Source of the DNA: Chaunax sp. Z400
Taxonomy: Eukaryota > Chordata > Actinopteri > Lophiiformes > Chaunacidae
Reading direction: 5' to 3'
Length of the DNA: 64,000 nucleotides
NCBI GenBank assembly: GCA_037577475.1
Contig: CM075193.1
Coordinates: forward strand, 6,770,685 to 6,834,684
Shown in pieces: positions 1 to 11,890 of this stretch. The notes beneath the pieces are model-generated. The model saw only the letters and a program-made list of their open reading frames with translations, did no database searches and was not told the DNA's origin. Made by a program: the position numbers and the translations under genes. Numbering within the stretch: position 1 is the first letter of the stretch; every line of letters begins with the position of its first letter.

Positions 1-867
1 TGCAAATGCTAATAAAGCTTTATTTTGACTAAAGTGACCCTGACTGAACTATATTTGAACAAAGTGAAAAAAAATATCCTGGATTTGCACCTTGATATGG
101 ATCCACCTCAGATCTAATCAACCCTTCCCTACTCCTTGAACCACCTCTGTACAACATGTTCTGCCAACTAACCAGCCAACAGACAAGCAGACAGATGGTG
201 ATGAACACATGACCTCCTTGGTGGAGGTAATAAGTCTCAGTGGAGCTCTCAAACCTGGTTGCAGTGACAAAAAAAGCATAAAGCTGGTAAATAAACCTGA
301 GGCTCTGTTGTCTGAAATCACTGAGTGTTTCAAATTTGGAGACTTTTTCATTTCAAGTAAATGAGGTAATCATCTGTGAGGAGCCAGCGGAGAGGCATGA
401 TATGAAAACCTAGCAGCATGTGGGAGGCACAGATTTGAAAAAAACATCCGCCCTCCAGTCACCACCTGAGAAAACGCTTTAGAAGCTACTGAAAAAGAGC
501 AGATGACAGTTTGTCGAGCGTTCTCTTCTGTCAGCTCTACTGCGTGGTGTCATCCTCAGCCCCAACGTCGCTCTCGGATCTCACATGTGAACCACAACAT
601 CATCATCATTCACTCCTGCTGACAGACTCCTATAGCGGTTCACAGCTCCTGTGAGGCACAGATTTTGTTTATTTAATCTTGCATCACATTAATTTAAGAT
701 TAGGGAGACATGAGGGCCGCCTGTGTAATTAAATGATAAATTAAACCACAGTGTAGAAATAAAGTGATTGTTTATATGCATGTTTTTTGCTTTTGTACCT
801 CTGGATAAACATAAACATGTCACATTCTTTTATAAATTATCTTAGCCTTGAAATCTACACCATAATT
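1..867. other. intergenic, no gene seen
   Basis: Short open frames here have no splice context, no family resemblance and poor codon character. I see no coding exon, RNA gene or clear transposon in this stretch. Confidence 0.5.
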
Positions 868-885
868 CTATCTATCTATTTATCT

Positions 886-947
<62 letters not shown>

Positions 948-957
948 CGACACACAC
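868..957. repeat. compound microsatellite (TCTA / TATCTA / TA / CA)
   Basis: Tandem TCTA units pass into TATCTA units, then a pure TA run, and finish in a short CA run. A low-complexity Ile/Tyr-rich open frame across it is an artefact of the repeat. Confidence 0.9.
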
Positions 958-2264
958 ACGAATATGCATATTTAACATAATTCTAAACACCAACAGCCAC
1001 TAAATTAATCGACTATATTTCAACACACAGTCATGCCTAATCTCATAATAATCGTGTGAAGTCTCCGGACTGTTGTGTTATGTAATCTGTAGAAAAATGG
1101 GACTGTCTGGAGCATTTACTCTGTGTGTCTGCGAAATGAAAGGGTGCATTATGTTTCTCTGGTGTGGACAAATGTCTCCATGCTGCTCACTTGGTGTCAG
1201 CATACCTCCAGGAAATCATTATTGTTCCAGGAGGACTGGAGCCCAGCAGATGTGGAGACTTGTTAGAAACTTTATTTGCCTTTGTACCCTTCCACAGACA
1301 TCTCTCTTAATTAGCTCTCCAAGGATGAGGCTATAGGCATCTGGACTGTTTGCTCATGAACGGACTGAATGATGTCCTTTTGTGCTCTCATCGCCACGTA
1401 CACATACACATACACATGCAGACACCCCTCCTCCCCTTTATCTCTAACCTTGTTTCTATACCAATGGAATGCAGATAGCTGTGTTACCTGGAGGATGTTG
1501 GATCTATCGCTCCATCTAGTGGCAGTTTTAATTTGGCTGCTCAGCATTGCACTCACTGCTCCAGCAGCATAACTGTAGTGCCCCCTGTGAGCTTTTTGTT
1601 CCACATTCATGGCCTGAGAGCTTCTCTGGACCTACATCTCTGTTTAACCGTGATGATCCATCAGTACACAGTCAATTCACATCATTGTCTAACTACTCAT
1701 TTACGCATTGCCTGCTCATCTGTCCAAACATGTCATTGATTTCTCTGTATACAGTTTATTTGCTCTCATTGGTCTGACACACAATATGTGAAAATCAATG
1801 GAGGACTGAAGGGCTCAGTAGACATTGTGCTGGGGGTGTTAACTGGCTGCCACCTCATCAGATAAAGAGTAAGTGCACATAAAAGAAATACGTAAAAATA
1901 TGCAGTGGACTCATTGTTATAAGTGTTCCTAAAAAATGTGTATCTTTAAGAAGCATGAATCTTTTTTATATTAAAAATTATTTAGTGACAAACCCAGAGA
2001 GAATTATCTCACAACTCTGCCCATTTTTAGCATCTCAGCTCATCTCAGTTTCATGGCCCACAACTAAAGCTGTTTCAGTTCACTACCACTCGCATCAGTC
2101 TTACTTCCAGATGTGACAGCCAGCTGTTTTCAGCAATAAAGCTCTCATATACCCACTGTACACTACCTATCAGCACCAAACAGCAGACACACAAGGTTAG
2201 TGACCAGCTGTTGAACACAGTGGAGCGTTTGGCTACTAAAGAGTCAGATATTTTAGCTCAGGAG
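958..2264. other. intergenic, probably partly repeat-derived
   Basis: No coding exon recognised. The stretch from about 2030 to 2260 (an AGCAATAAAGCTCTC segment, then a TCAGCACCAAACAGCAG segment) reads like an interspersed repeat common in fish DNA, but I cannot name the family. Confidence 0.4.
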
Positions 2265-2617
2265 TATATATATATCTATATATATAGATATATATATATC
2301 TATATATAGATATATCTATATATATATAGATATATCTATAGATAGATATATCTATATATATAGATATATCTATCTATAGATATCTCTCTATATATAGATA
2401 TATATATATATAGATATATATATCTATATATATAGATATATATATCTATATATATATATATCTATATATAGAGAGAGATATCTATAGATAGATATATCTA
2501 TATATCTATAGATAGATATATATCTATCTAGATATAGATATATATATAGATATATCTATATATATCTAGATATAGATATATATATAGATATATCTATATA
2601 TATATATATCTGTATAT
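2265..2617. repeat. palindromic TATAGA/TATCTA low-complexity tract
   Basis: About 350 bases made only of A, T and isolated G/C in alternating TATAGA and TATCTA (TAGATATATCTA) units. Because each unit is the reverse complement of the other, the tract can fold back on itself many times. It lies just downstream of the 3' end of the npas4-like gene. Confidence 0.92.
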
Positions 2618-2944
2618 TCGGCTGACATTCACCAGGTAGACAGAAATATGACTCAGAATGAATGTTGCTCCTTATATGTGTCATGTATGAATAGCCAGCT
2701 GTTTGCCAAAATGTTTGCCATTAGGATGAATACAAATACAGTTTAGTTTTGTATTTACAACTTTTTGCATTGCACCGAAGTTGTCAAAAAAATAAGTTGA
2801 GCCACATATCAATCCAGAATGACATAATAAAGTTAGATGTGCGACTGATTTGTGTTTGAATATATTCATGAATCTTATAACGGGGTCACTTGCCTGTTAA
2901 AGTCAGACGTAGCATAGAATACTGTCATCATATCAACAGGACAT
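2618..2944. other. spacer downstream of npas4-like gene
   Basis: No coding exon or repeat recognised between the AT palindrome and the predicted poly(A) site of the npas4-like gene. Confidence 0.4.
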
Positions 2945-2962
2945 CAGGCATATTTCATTTGT

Positions 2963-2968
2963 TTTATT
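2963..2968 (-). terminator. candidate poly(A) signal of npas4-like gene
   Basis: AATAAA on the minus strand about 945 bases after the npas4-like stop codon. It is a plausible signal for a 3' UTR of roughly 0.95 kb. Other AT-rich variants exist closer in, so this choice is tentative. Confidence 0.4.
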
Positions 2969-3910
2969 CACATTTCAAACATTTGCAGGAATAATATTAA
3001 ACATTCAGACATTCAAGGACAGAACTAGTACCGTGACAAAAAAGTGTGGAAAAGAACAATCATAAAATTCACATGGCAGTAAAGTAGAACTATTAAAACA
3101 GTGTTAAGTAAGAGTAAGAGGTGAAAATAAATATAATTAATGAGATTTAAACCTGGAATGTGTTTAGATGCACCATTGAGGTAGATGTTTAGCAACAATT
3201 ATTAACTTCTCATTAACCAAGTGTTAATGGCACACTGAGAAAAAACAAGACACTACGAACAAATAAGGAATGGAAATATTATTTCTTAGTAAACCAATGA
3301 ACTGTTAAGTCTCCCCTCTATGTTTTCAAGGCACCTAAAACCAAGTGGTTAAAATGGCTCTTTGTTATAAGGAATGATTTTTGTGTTAAAGCTCATCCAG
3401 GCATCTCTGACGTCTAGGTAATATTCCTTTGAATCATCATGCCTCATTTATAAAATTCCTGTGGCACTGACATTGATAAAGTGCTCAATAGTAAACTGTG
3501 GTCACTCAGCATTATAAGAAAAATACACCTCCATTGTCAGTCAGTCACATTCTTTAAAAGTACCCTTTTTGTAAAATAGAAGACATCAGCAAAAAGACAA
3601 ACCACAGTTTGGCAGCAGTGATGAAAAATGAAGAAAGAGATTTTAGTCTTGATCCACTTTATATTCTTTTCTACATTCAGACGTTAGTCATTGGTGGAAA
3701 CAGTGTCTTAGCAAAGATGTCATTTAAATGTCTTTGCTCTCACTCTTCTTTGAATCAGATTGCCCTGACAATATGTCATACAAATGGTAGTGCACTAAGT
3801 CACAGACTTATTTCATTACAGGTTTTCTTCTGCAAGTCCATCTGAAAGGAGACAGAAAGCAATATTAGTGAAATGTAACATCAGTTTCTGCAGGAAAGGA
3901 AGGCAAATCA

Positions 3911-6900
3911 TCAAATCAGGGTCTGCAATGTTTGGTAGAAGTTACCTTGTTGAAGGCCACTCTGCATGTAGTGGCTGAGTTGATGCAACCCGGTGTTTTG
4001 GTCATGGTGTCCCAACAGCAAACTGAAGCCATCCATGACAGTGAACTCCTCTGCAGGCAGCGGGTCCTCTGGGATGGTTGGGGAGAGACCAAGGGGCTTC
4101 TCCTCCAGCTCCCAGGGATGAGACCCATTCCTGCTGCACGATAAGCCCTGCTGGGAGTTGTGTGGTGGAGCACCAGGGATGGAAAGGCTGCTTTTCCTTG
4201 TGGCCATCTCCAGGTCTTTCAGGATGCTGTTGAACACACCGTCGTCAAGGACCAGCTCACACTTTGGAGGAAAGACTGAGGAGAGAGGAGGAGGGTGACG
4301 GGGCCAGTCACAGGCTGAGGGAAGGATGTTAGCAGTTTGGGCCACATTTTGAAGCAGGTTCAGGGTGTGAGACATGGTGAAGCTGCTGGCCAGGGAGGAG
4401 ATCTGCTGGGCCAGAATACTGATCTCTGCCTGCTCGCTCTTGCTGTAATGGTTAGACTCTGTGGATGTGGGAGATTGGTTGGGGGTAAGAAGACTGGAGT
4501 GTATGGGCAACACATGGTGGGGAACATGATGGGCTTGATCAAGGCTGCCCCCTTGTGGCTGCTGGAGAAGGCAGAAGTCGTCTTGGTGCAGAACACAGTC
4601 CACAGGGATCTCACACATGTCGGACACTGACAGAGAGTCTGGAACTAATCGAGCATCAGATGTACATGCTTGGAAATCGTATGTCGGAGAAGAGGAGGAG
4701 AGCGGAGAGTGAACACCGAGTGCACCAAAGGCTGCCTGGTCAAAGGTTTGTTCAGCGACTGCAGGGAGGGAGTCCGAGGGTGACTGGTGACAGGTGAGTC
4801 CCACGTCTGGGTGGGAGTAATAGACTGGTGAGACCTCAGGAGAGGACAATAGTTGATCTGTATATCCCTGCACATCCATCAAGTGGTCATGGCTGAGATC
4901 CTCTTGCTGCAGTGGGGAGCTGGAGGAGGCCGGGCTATAGGGAGGGGTGAAGAGAGCAGGGCTGCCACCCAAGGGAACAGGTGAGCTATTGTTTTGGCAA
5001 GAGGCGCAGTGTACATAGTGAAAGTCTGGCTCGGACTCCCTCCTGGCTCTGGCACCTGGCGGCTCCTCGCTTTGACTGTTAGACGTCCTCTGCCTTTTAA
5101 AGCATTTAGTGCTGTTGTAGCTCTGAATGTGCAGAACCTGTTGAGCTGAAACATTGCAGGAATTTGCCTGGGATGATGGTTTGATGGCATCGCTGCTGAT
5201 TTTCGTCTGCAGATATCTGGCCTCAGTTTCACTATTAAATCAAAACAATGATTTATGTCGATGTTTACGACTTAAAAACATTTATTATACAGTCAGCTCA
5301 AGTCTGCAGGAAAAGTGAATTTCACCATACCTGATGATGAAGTTTGTGCAACTTAAACCCTGGCACTGAGAGTCTTTGTTAGCTCGAACGTAGATCCAGG
5401 TCCATGACAGATCTTTGCACTGGAGCCTTAGCACCATCTCTACCTGGAAGCCCTCATCTGCCTTCACTGGACAGAGAAGAAACATTCATGGTTCATTATT
5501 ACCCTGCACGCAAACGTAATGACATCAGAGCTCCATCCATAAACGTTTTGACCTTCTCCTGCTCATCACTGCAATTGACTGTTATCTAAATATTTCACAT
5601 ATGTAAAACAAGTTTCCTTGTAATGGATTGTACACTTACTCAAACTGCTATGAGAAGCTGCACTCAGAGAAAGATCTTCAGGATGGATAAGACTGTACCA
5701 TGATTGGCCGGTCATTTCTTCTGCCGAATAGCCCAAAAAATATGAAAAACTGAAAAAGAAGCATGAGATTGTTTGTCAGTAACCAGTATAGAAACATTCT
5801 GATCAGTTTAAAAGGGGTGATGTCTGAATTTACCTGTCTGATAGCTGGGTAAAGGTCATATCCATTCTGTGGACACTGTAGAATGTGTTACAGAAGTGGG
5901 AGTCAGAGCTTTGCAGTTGGTTGACTGTGGGGGTACAGAGGGCCACAAACAGAGGCTGGTTGGTGATACTGATTGCAGAGGAGAACAGACTAGGCTGAGG
6001 GAAAGACTGGAACCTCCCTCTGACCATCATGGAGCAGCAGCTCCCATGTTGCAGCTTGAATGTCTTGGAGGTTTGCATACAACATATAAAGCTCCGCTCT
6101 GAAAAAAAGATAATGTGTCAGTTTAGCATTTTCACAGTAAGAATTACGACATGAGTATTAGGGCCACATTTCTAACATAAGGTTGAAATATCATGACAAA
6201 AAAAGTTGTAATTAAACAAGATAAAAGACATCATTTTACGAGAAAAAATAATATAATCATATCATAATATCAAGAGAATAAAATCTTAATTTTATGAGAA
6301 AAAGTCATAATATAACAAGAATAAAGTTGGAGTTTTGCAAGAAAAACAGTCATAAAATTGAGAGAATAACGTCAGAATTTTACTAGAAAAAAGTCATATT
6401 ACAAGAATGCTCATAAGTCATAAAGAAGTGGCACCAGCATCAAAATGAGGAACATGGAGCATCTTATCAGTCTATACTTTAGTTTGACAAATAAAGAAAT
6501 ATTGAATCTTTCTAAAGTATCAGAACTTTGAAAAGATTCTATAAGAAAATGGGCCAGTTCAGAAGAAACAACCAGACAGACTTGAAGGAAATTTCTTCTT
6601 TTGTGGAGGAGATGGCTGCAGGTCTATAGTTGGTTGCATCAGTGTGCTATTATGGCTTTATTCTCTTAATATTACAAATTTCTTCTTGTAATATTCTGAC
6701 TTTTTTCTTTTAGAATTCCGACTTTATTATTGTATAAAAAAAATTCTCAATGTGATGCTAATACTTCCTTATATAAGTCTTTAACCTTACCTGATGATGA
6801 GTTATTTTCAATGTCCAGGTTTAATTTAACAGCAGCAATGTCAGAGCTTTCCACCATGTCATAGAAAGTGTCACCTTGAAGCACATCTATCTGGAAAAAT

Positions 6901-8468
6901 TAGAGGTTTTATCAATAGATGCAACAGATTGAAGTCCAAAGTGTCGTACATGAAACAGCGAAGCCCCGAACATTTCCACATTGACTCACCATGGAAAGAC
7001 CAAGATATTCAGAGACATTTTCTGACACATAGACCAGCTTCCCCTGGGCGGTGGTGACCAGGATGAAGCCGTGCAGGGCTTGAAGAAAGGCCTCGTATGG
7101 CAGAAAGCTGTCTGATCTCTCCCCGGCTGTGAGTCCTGAGAGAGGAAAGAGTGATTTCAGCTCTCGTTACACTCTGTGCATCTCACCAGGTTGTCAAAGG
7201 TTTTATCTTTGATTTAGTCCCTGTAGTACAGCAAACTCAGTCCCATTTTATCTGACGGCGATGCAGGCTGAATGCAGATTAGATGTTCAGAGAACTGTAA
7301 CTGAAATGTGAAGACTTACCCTTGAGGAGAACAGACTTCCTGATGTAGGTGCAGATGGCAGCCATGGAGTGCAAGTAAGAGAGTCGCTCCTGGTCCTCCT
7401 GGGCGATGGGCAACAGAGCACGCATGTTCCTGATTTCATGATTGATGTGGTCGCGCCGAGCTTTGGATGCTCCTTTGGTGGATCTGTGAGAGAGAATCAT
7501 AGTCCCTGAAGTCAGAGGTTGGAAGAAAACTGGAGAGACTAAAACTAGAGAGCTAAAGTTTCGTTTACTGCCACACTTTAAAAAAGCAGTGTGAAGTCAT
7601 CGTCTTCCAAGTCACAAATGTGTGAAAAATCAAATCAAATCAAATAAAGACAAATAGGGTGAATGGTCTGGACTGATCTCGCTGACTTTAAATTCTAAGG
7701 GTTCCTATGGAAACTGCTGATATGAGCGGCTGTTGTGGCTGCAGCAGAAATGAGGGCTCTCAACAGACTGTCTGTGTGATCAGTGTTTGTCTGGACCCAT
7801 CCACAGAGAGCCTGGGATTTTTATAGCTGCCAGGGCTTCAGTGTGGGCGTCACACACAAAAGAGGAGGCTGGGCTCCTGCTGCTCCCTTTATTTTTCCTT
7901 ATAAAGTGGGTGTCCTCGGAGCACGGCGCTCCACGTCACATGGACACAGAAAGGGCAACAAAGGAGGCTTACATCAATGTGCATCCCAACACCTGAACAA
8001 TAAAGATCCATGCATTTAGTCTACCAAGATTGTAGATCTGTGGCTATAACAGGAGTATTTTACTCTTTATATTCAATTATAAATTCCTAGAGGCATTATT
8101 TAATTTATAAAGATTGGTGTCTGATTCTGCAGCAAAGCAACCCAAAAGAGGCAAATCTGTCCCAGCGTGACTTTTTAAAAATGTAACAGCATCAGTGTGG
8201 ACAGATTAGTATGTATCACATACAGTACAAGGCTGCAGACTGGAGAAAACTGGATTAAGTGCTCCCTGGGGTGATGACACTCCAGGCAGCAGACTTGGGT
8301 CTTAAACCATCTAAACAGACATAGTTGAGCCACTAGAGGACGTGGAGCAGAGAGGAATATCACTGACCTGAACTTCCTGCAGAAGGAGCTGCTGTGATCC
8401 TCAGGCAGATGATGAGAGGTGCACGGGGCACTCACATGACATCGGCAGGTGTTGCACCAAATTGGCAT
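3911..8468 (-). CDS. npas4l: NPAS4-like bHLH-PAS transcription factor (probable npas4l/cloche)
   Basis: Eight coding exons join in phase: 8468-8368, 7483-7320, 7135-6990, 6890-6791, 6098-5834, 5749-5640, 5466-5331 and 5231-3911. They give 780 aa; human NPAS4 is about 800. All introns are GT-AG. Residues 34-86 are the bHLH (starts RSTKGASKARRDHIN, ends LSYLHSMAAICTYIRK). PAS-A spans about 95-170 (GKLVYVSENVSEYLG) and PAS-B about 250-340 (FLGYSAEEM, WYSLIHPEDL, WTWIYV). The 440-residue tail is Ser/Pro-rich, with an NPAS4-like TPPYSP box at 437-442 and an HYSKSEQAEISILAQQIS helix near 602-619. NPAS4 proteins pair with ARNT-type partners and activate transcription in the nucleus. The bHLH differs from npas4a as I remember it (HINHEIRNMRALLP against QINAEIRNLKELLP), and klhdc3 is not a neighbour of mammalian NPAS4. 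I therefore favour npas4l, the hemato-vascular regulator mutated in zebrafish cloche; a divergent npas4 paralog is the alternative. The 33 residues before the bHLH are unusual. Confidence 0.85.
6170..6740. repeat. inverted AT-rich minisatellite-like array in npas4-like intron
   Basis: From about 6175 to 6415 there are repeated units of the form GAGAATAAAGTC..AATTTTA.GAGAAAAAGTCATAA. From about 6655 to 6735 the same unit appears reverse complemented (TTCTTGTAATATTCTGAC, GACTTTATTAT). The two arms flank about 240 bases of non-array sequence, so the whole behaves like an inverted-repeat element inside the intron before the PAS-B exon. Confidence 0.65.
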
Positions 8469-8668
8469 TTTGACGCTAATGTAGCCACCTATAGTAAAAC
8501 ATAAACAGGTTTGAGGCGTGGATCAGAAAGGATGCACAAAAAAACGACACAAACTTCAATTTTTCCCTTAAAAGTACACATTTAGAGTAAATGATGACGC
8601 AACAAGTTTGACCTAATTACTAAAATTAGGTCTCCTGTGCGGAGAAACGAGCCGCCTCCATCTCCTAC

Positions 8669-8693
8669 CTTTACAGGCTCCAGTCTGGATGAT
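8669..8693 (-). other. npas4l: predicted non-coding first exon of npas4-like gene
   Basis: Downstream of the TATA box on the minus strand, the sequence runs to a good donor (TAAAG|GTAGGA at 8669/8668). The next exon starts at 8488 after a TTTTACTATAG acceptor and contains the start codon 20 bases in. The transcription start is inferred at about 8693. Confidence 0.55.
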
Positions 8694-8718
8694 GAGTCAG
8701 CCCCGTGTCCGTCCCTCC

Positions 8719-8725
8719 TTTTATA
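8719..8725 (-). promoter_or_regulatory. npas4l: TATA box of npas4-like gene
   Basis: TATAAAA in the context GGCTATAAAAGGAGGG on the minus strand. It sits about 25-30 bases before the inferred start site and 250 bases before the start codon. An AP-1 site (TGAGTCA, 8693-8699) lies near the predicted start. NPAS4 is an inducible gene, so a TATA promoter fits. Confidence 0.7.
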
Positions 8726-8784
8726 GCCCAAAACCCGACACCCCTCATCCACCTCAGCCGGTGGGGAAGAGAAAAACAAAACGG

Positions 8785-8860
8785 GATAAGGTTACGTGTT
8801 GTGACGTGATAACAAATGATGGAGGCGGGCTATATTTACTATAGAGGGACCTAAAAATAA
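8785..8860 (-). promoter_or_regulatory. npas4l: upstream factor-site cluster: GATA, CRE-like, MEF2
   Basis: Within 140 bases upstream of the TATA box: GATAAG (8785-8790), a CRE-like TGACGTGA (8802-8809) overlapping GATAAC (8807-8812), and CTAAAAATAA (8851-8860), an exact match to the MEF2 consensus. NPAS4 is a known CREB and MEF2 target in neurons. GATA sites would suit a hemato-vascular regulator. Site matches are seen; function is inferred. Confidence 0.45.
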
Positions 8861-8869
8861 CTCGTTTGG

Positions 8870-11510
8870 TTGGACGCAGGATCTGATTCGGCGATTTTAA
8901 GGGACAAAATTGTAATTAATGCAGAATAAATGTGATGATTCACCTCAAGAATATTAAACTTGTGTTAACTGAATGACAAAAAGCACCCAGAGAGGAAAAC
9001 CTCCAGCAAAGCAGTCCAGTTTCCTCTGTCACTGCAATAAAACCAATAATCCCATGATGGATTGATCCAGAGCCGGCCCAAGCCTTTATGGGGCCCTGAG
9101 CAGAATTTAAATTGGGGTGCCTCACCATCAACATTATTGACTTTCTTTTGTAAATCTAACACACCCATCGCCAATTTCATTATTATCTGTTGCTTACATC
9201 ATACCAATGTCAGCCTGGTATGTTTTTATCCTTCTATGAATTTTAATCATAAGGTGGTCTGCTGTTAATTTTCACTTAAATACTTATACAGCACTGTATG
9301 GCATATTGAACATGGTGTACTGAAAGGAACAGAATAAACCAGTATGCATTTACTGTGAACAAGTTAACCACTTTAACTGTTATTTTAGACACTTTGGTTC
9401 AAAATGTTTGCAATGTGCAAGAGTGCAGAACATTTATCAAAAACAAATAAAGACAAATAGCTTAACATAAACAGCATATTCTCATATAGAAAATAAATGC
9501 AACTATAAAAAAAAGGGTCTGAGATTATTGGAAGCAAAAAAAAAAGATAAGTGATGCAATTTTGTAGTGCTAATTATTGAATGAAAACAATACATTTTAT
9601 GAACAGAAATGGTCAGAATAAATTCTGTGCAAACCCAAGTTGAGAGTGTAAAGTTTAAATGTTTACCATCCAGAGCATTATGTTACCCTGAGCAGTGCAC
9701 AGAGGTCTTTGTCCCAGTTGAAGGTATCTTGCCTCTGCTGGTGGGAAATGGTGACTTTCACTCATTTCCAGAGAACAGGAAGTGTCAGCTGTACGATCTG
9801 GGAGAGCTTGAAATGATGTTTTTATTTAAATACATGCAGAATTTATTTTCTATGTCTGATGAATGTATAATTCACTGCCTGAGTGTCATTGAGCTCAGTT
9901 TGTGTTAGATGAAGGCCACTTTACGTCTGATGTAGTAAAGGAACAGTCAGAACTGAGAATCTGTGCCTCAGATGTGCCTAAGGTGTCATGTTTAAGGACC
10001 AGGGTTGTGTTATTTGGTTGGATATATGGGTTATGTCACTCTCATTGTAGTATTGTTGTTGTTTAACATGGAGGGAGGAATATTAAAAGAATAGAGCCTT
10101 GCTAGAATGGAAGTTAAAGGTATTATCATTCAAGTCTCAAGAGAAAACAAGCTTGATGCATCGATGTTTAAACTGTGAACAGACTTCTGAGGCAGTCAGC
10201 CATAGCAGTGTGTCTTCAAGGGGCTTTAACTGCGCGTGTATTAGTCAGTCAATTAAACCCCAGATGGAGGGAATTTAGCTACAGGTCTGCAAACATGATG
10301 CAGTGAGGCTCAAGCACTGGCACAATATCACTTCTCTCAGGAGATAAAACATGACCACATCACACTAGAAGGCATGAATTTTACAAGTGGCTTCCTCTCA
10401 TCTCAGAGGAGTCACTTTTGTAAGAAAGATAGCGACAGTACATGGAAAAGATTTAAGTTTTTATCAATTTCTTTTCCCTCATTTTGGCACAAGTTTAAGT
10501 GAAACAGCAACAGCTTCTATTCTCTAAGGGCTCTTGCTCCTTCAATGGCTCTTTTCTCAAATCCCCAATTTAGTGGCCTCAACAACGTCGGGAGCAGACC
10601 TAGAACTTGAGCGAGCGAATTGCACAGGGATAGGTGGGACAAGACAAAACAAATCACTCCGAACAAATCCTCAGTCTGATTCTCAAGGGCCAGTGGGATC
10701 GTCTGAGTCCTGAGGGGAAATTAGAGAGTCATTTGGCTGAGTGTCTGCTTGCATTAGCGCCTGCTTTTGCCGGCCGAGGCTGGCTCTGAGGCCAGACAGA
10801 GGGACCCAGCGTGGCCCTGCTTCCTGTGTGCGACGGGGCCAGGCGGGACAGGGTGTCTCTGCTGCCTCACTTTAAGCTGACCCTTCGTCTGTGGCCTGCA
10901 CTTAAAATTGCAGATAACACTGGCTTTATAGCACAGGGCTGGTGACAGACAGGAACAAACTGGTAGGCTGCTACTGGTAGTAGAGGCAAAGATTGGAGCT
11001 GGGGTTCAGGGTGAGACACTTTCTAATGATGGGGACCCCCCCAAGGCAGCCGAACACATCCCATTAGGTAGTCAGACAGTCAGTCGGGGGGTTGGGTGGT
11101 ACCGTGGCTTCAGAGTACCCACTGAAAGTAGACGGTGAGGGCTATCAGACAGGCCGGCTGGGGTAGGACAGCAGACCTGCTGACAACTACGTACAGTAGC
11201 TGCAAGAGGAGAACACACTCCAGAGACCGAAATCAAACATATCAGGCTTGATGAAATTAATTCATGTCTGCACATTTTGTGATGATTATCATTCATTATT
11301 TTTGTGTTTAGTTGATCGATGCAGCTTTTGACTGTGGAACTACTACTGATAGATATCAGGGAAGTCAGCTCACTGAATATTTTTTAAAGAAAACTTATAT
11401 TTTAAACTTCTCTACTTTAGCATTTAACTATTAGCCTGCAAAAATCAGTGCTAAAATTAGCTTTTCATGTGCACAGGATAAACACTTTAGTCAGGACCAA
11501 CAGCATTTTA
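8870..11510. other. intergenic between npas4-like gene and klhdc3
   Basis: No coding exon recognised. A segment near 9070-9125 (GGGGCCCTGAGCAGAATTT) resembles sequence often found in fish interspersed repeats. The longest plus-strand frame (9609-9908) shows no family match and no splice context. Confidence 0.4.
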
Positions 11511-11517
11511 GCTTTAA

Positions 11518-11890
11518 TTGATTTTATTTATGTTATTCCTAACTTATTCACAAGATCTCAACCCAATAGAGCATTTTGTGGGAGCATCGCCGGGTGAGAC
11601 GGAGAGATCCTGCTCCAGCAACACATGCACAACTTGTCGAAGCACTGCAAGAAGAATGGCACGGCATACCACAAGTCCAGATGAACTGTTTTATCAATTC
11701 CATGCAAAGGAGATGTGATAAATGCTGGAGGTGATCACACGCGTTACTGACTGTTGTTGTTCTGTCTCACCATCCACACTTTTTGACTTGTAAACACTAA
11801 GGCAACAACCACTAATTTGCACAAAAATGATTTTTCTGTATGGCTAAAGGGTGAATAAAGCTGCGTGAACCATAATTTGACTTTTTAAAA
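11518..11890 (+). mobile_element. degenerate Tc1-like transposase 3' fragment
   Basis: The frame at 11545-11580 reads SQDLNPIEHF, the catalytic-core motif of Tc1-like transposases (normally NPIEHLW). About 110 bases later, in another frame, it reads INSMQRRC, matching the usual C-terminal INSMRRRC. The catalytic core 5' of this and both inverted ends are missing or too diverged to see. The copy is broken by frameshifts and inactive. Confidence 0.75.

Noticed and set aside
787..975. Ile/Tyr-rich small ORF
   Set aside because: It is the translation of a TCTA/TA microsatellite.
2265..2617. CRISPR-like repeat array
   Set aside because: There are no spaced identical repeats with unique spacers. 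It is a continuous AT palindromic tract in a eukaryotic genome.
3911..4972. Separate 353-aa protein starting at TTG
   Set aside because: The frame continues upstream to 5231 and joins the PAS-B exons in phase. It is the C-terminal exon of the NPAS4-like gene.
9609..9908. 99-codon plus-strand frame
   Set aside because: No family resemblance, no splice or promoter context, and AT-rich surroundings with repeat-like sequence nearby.
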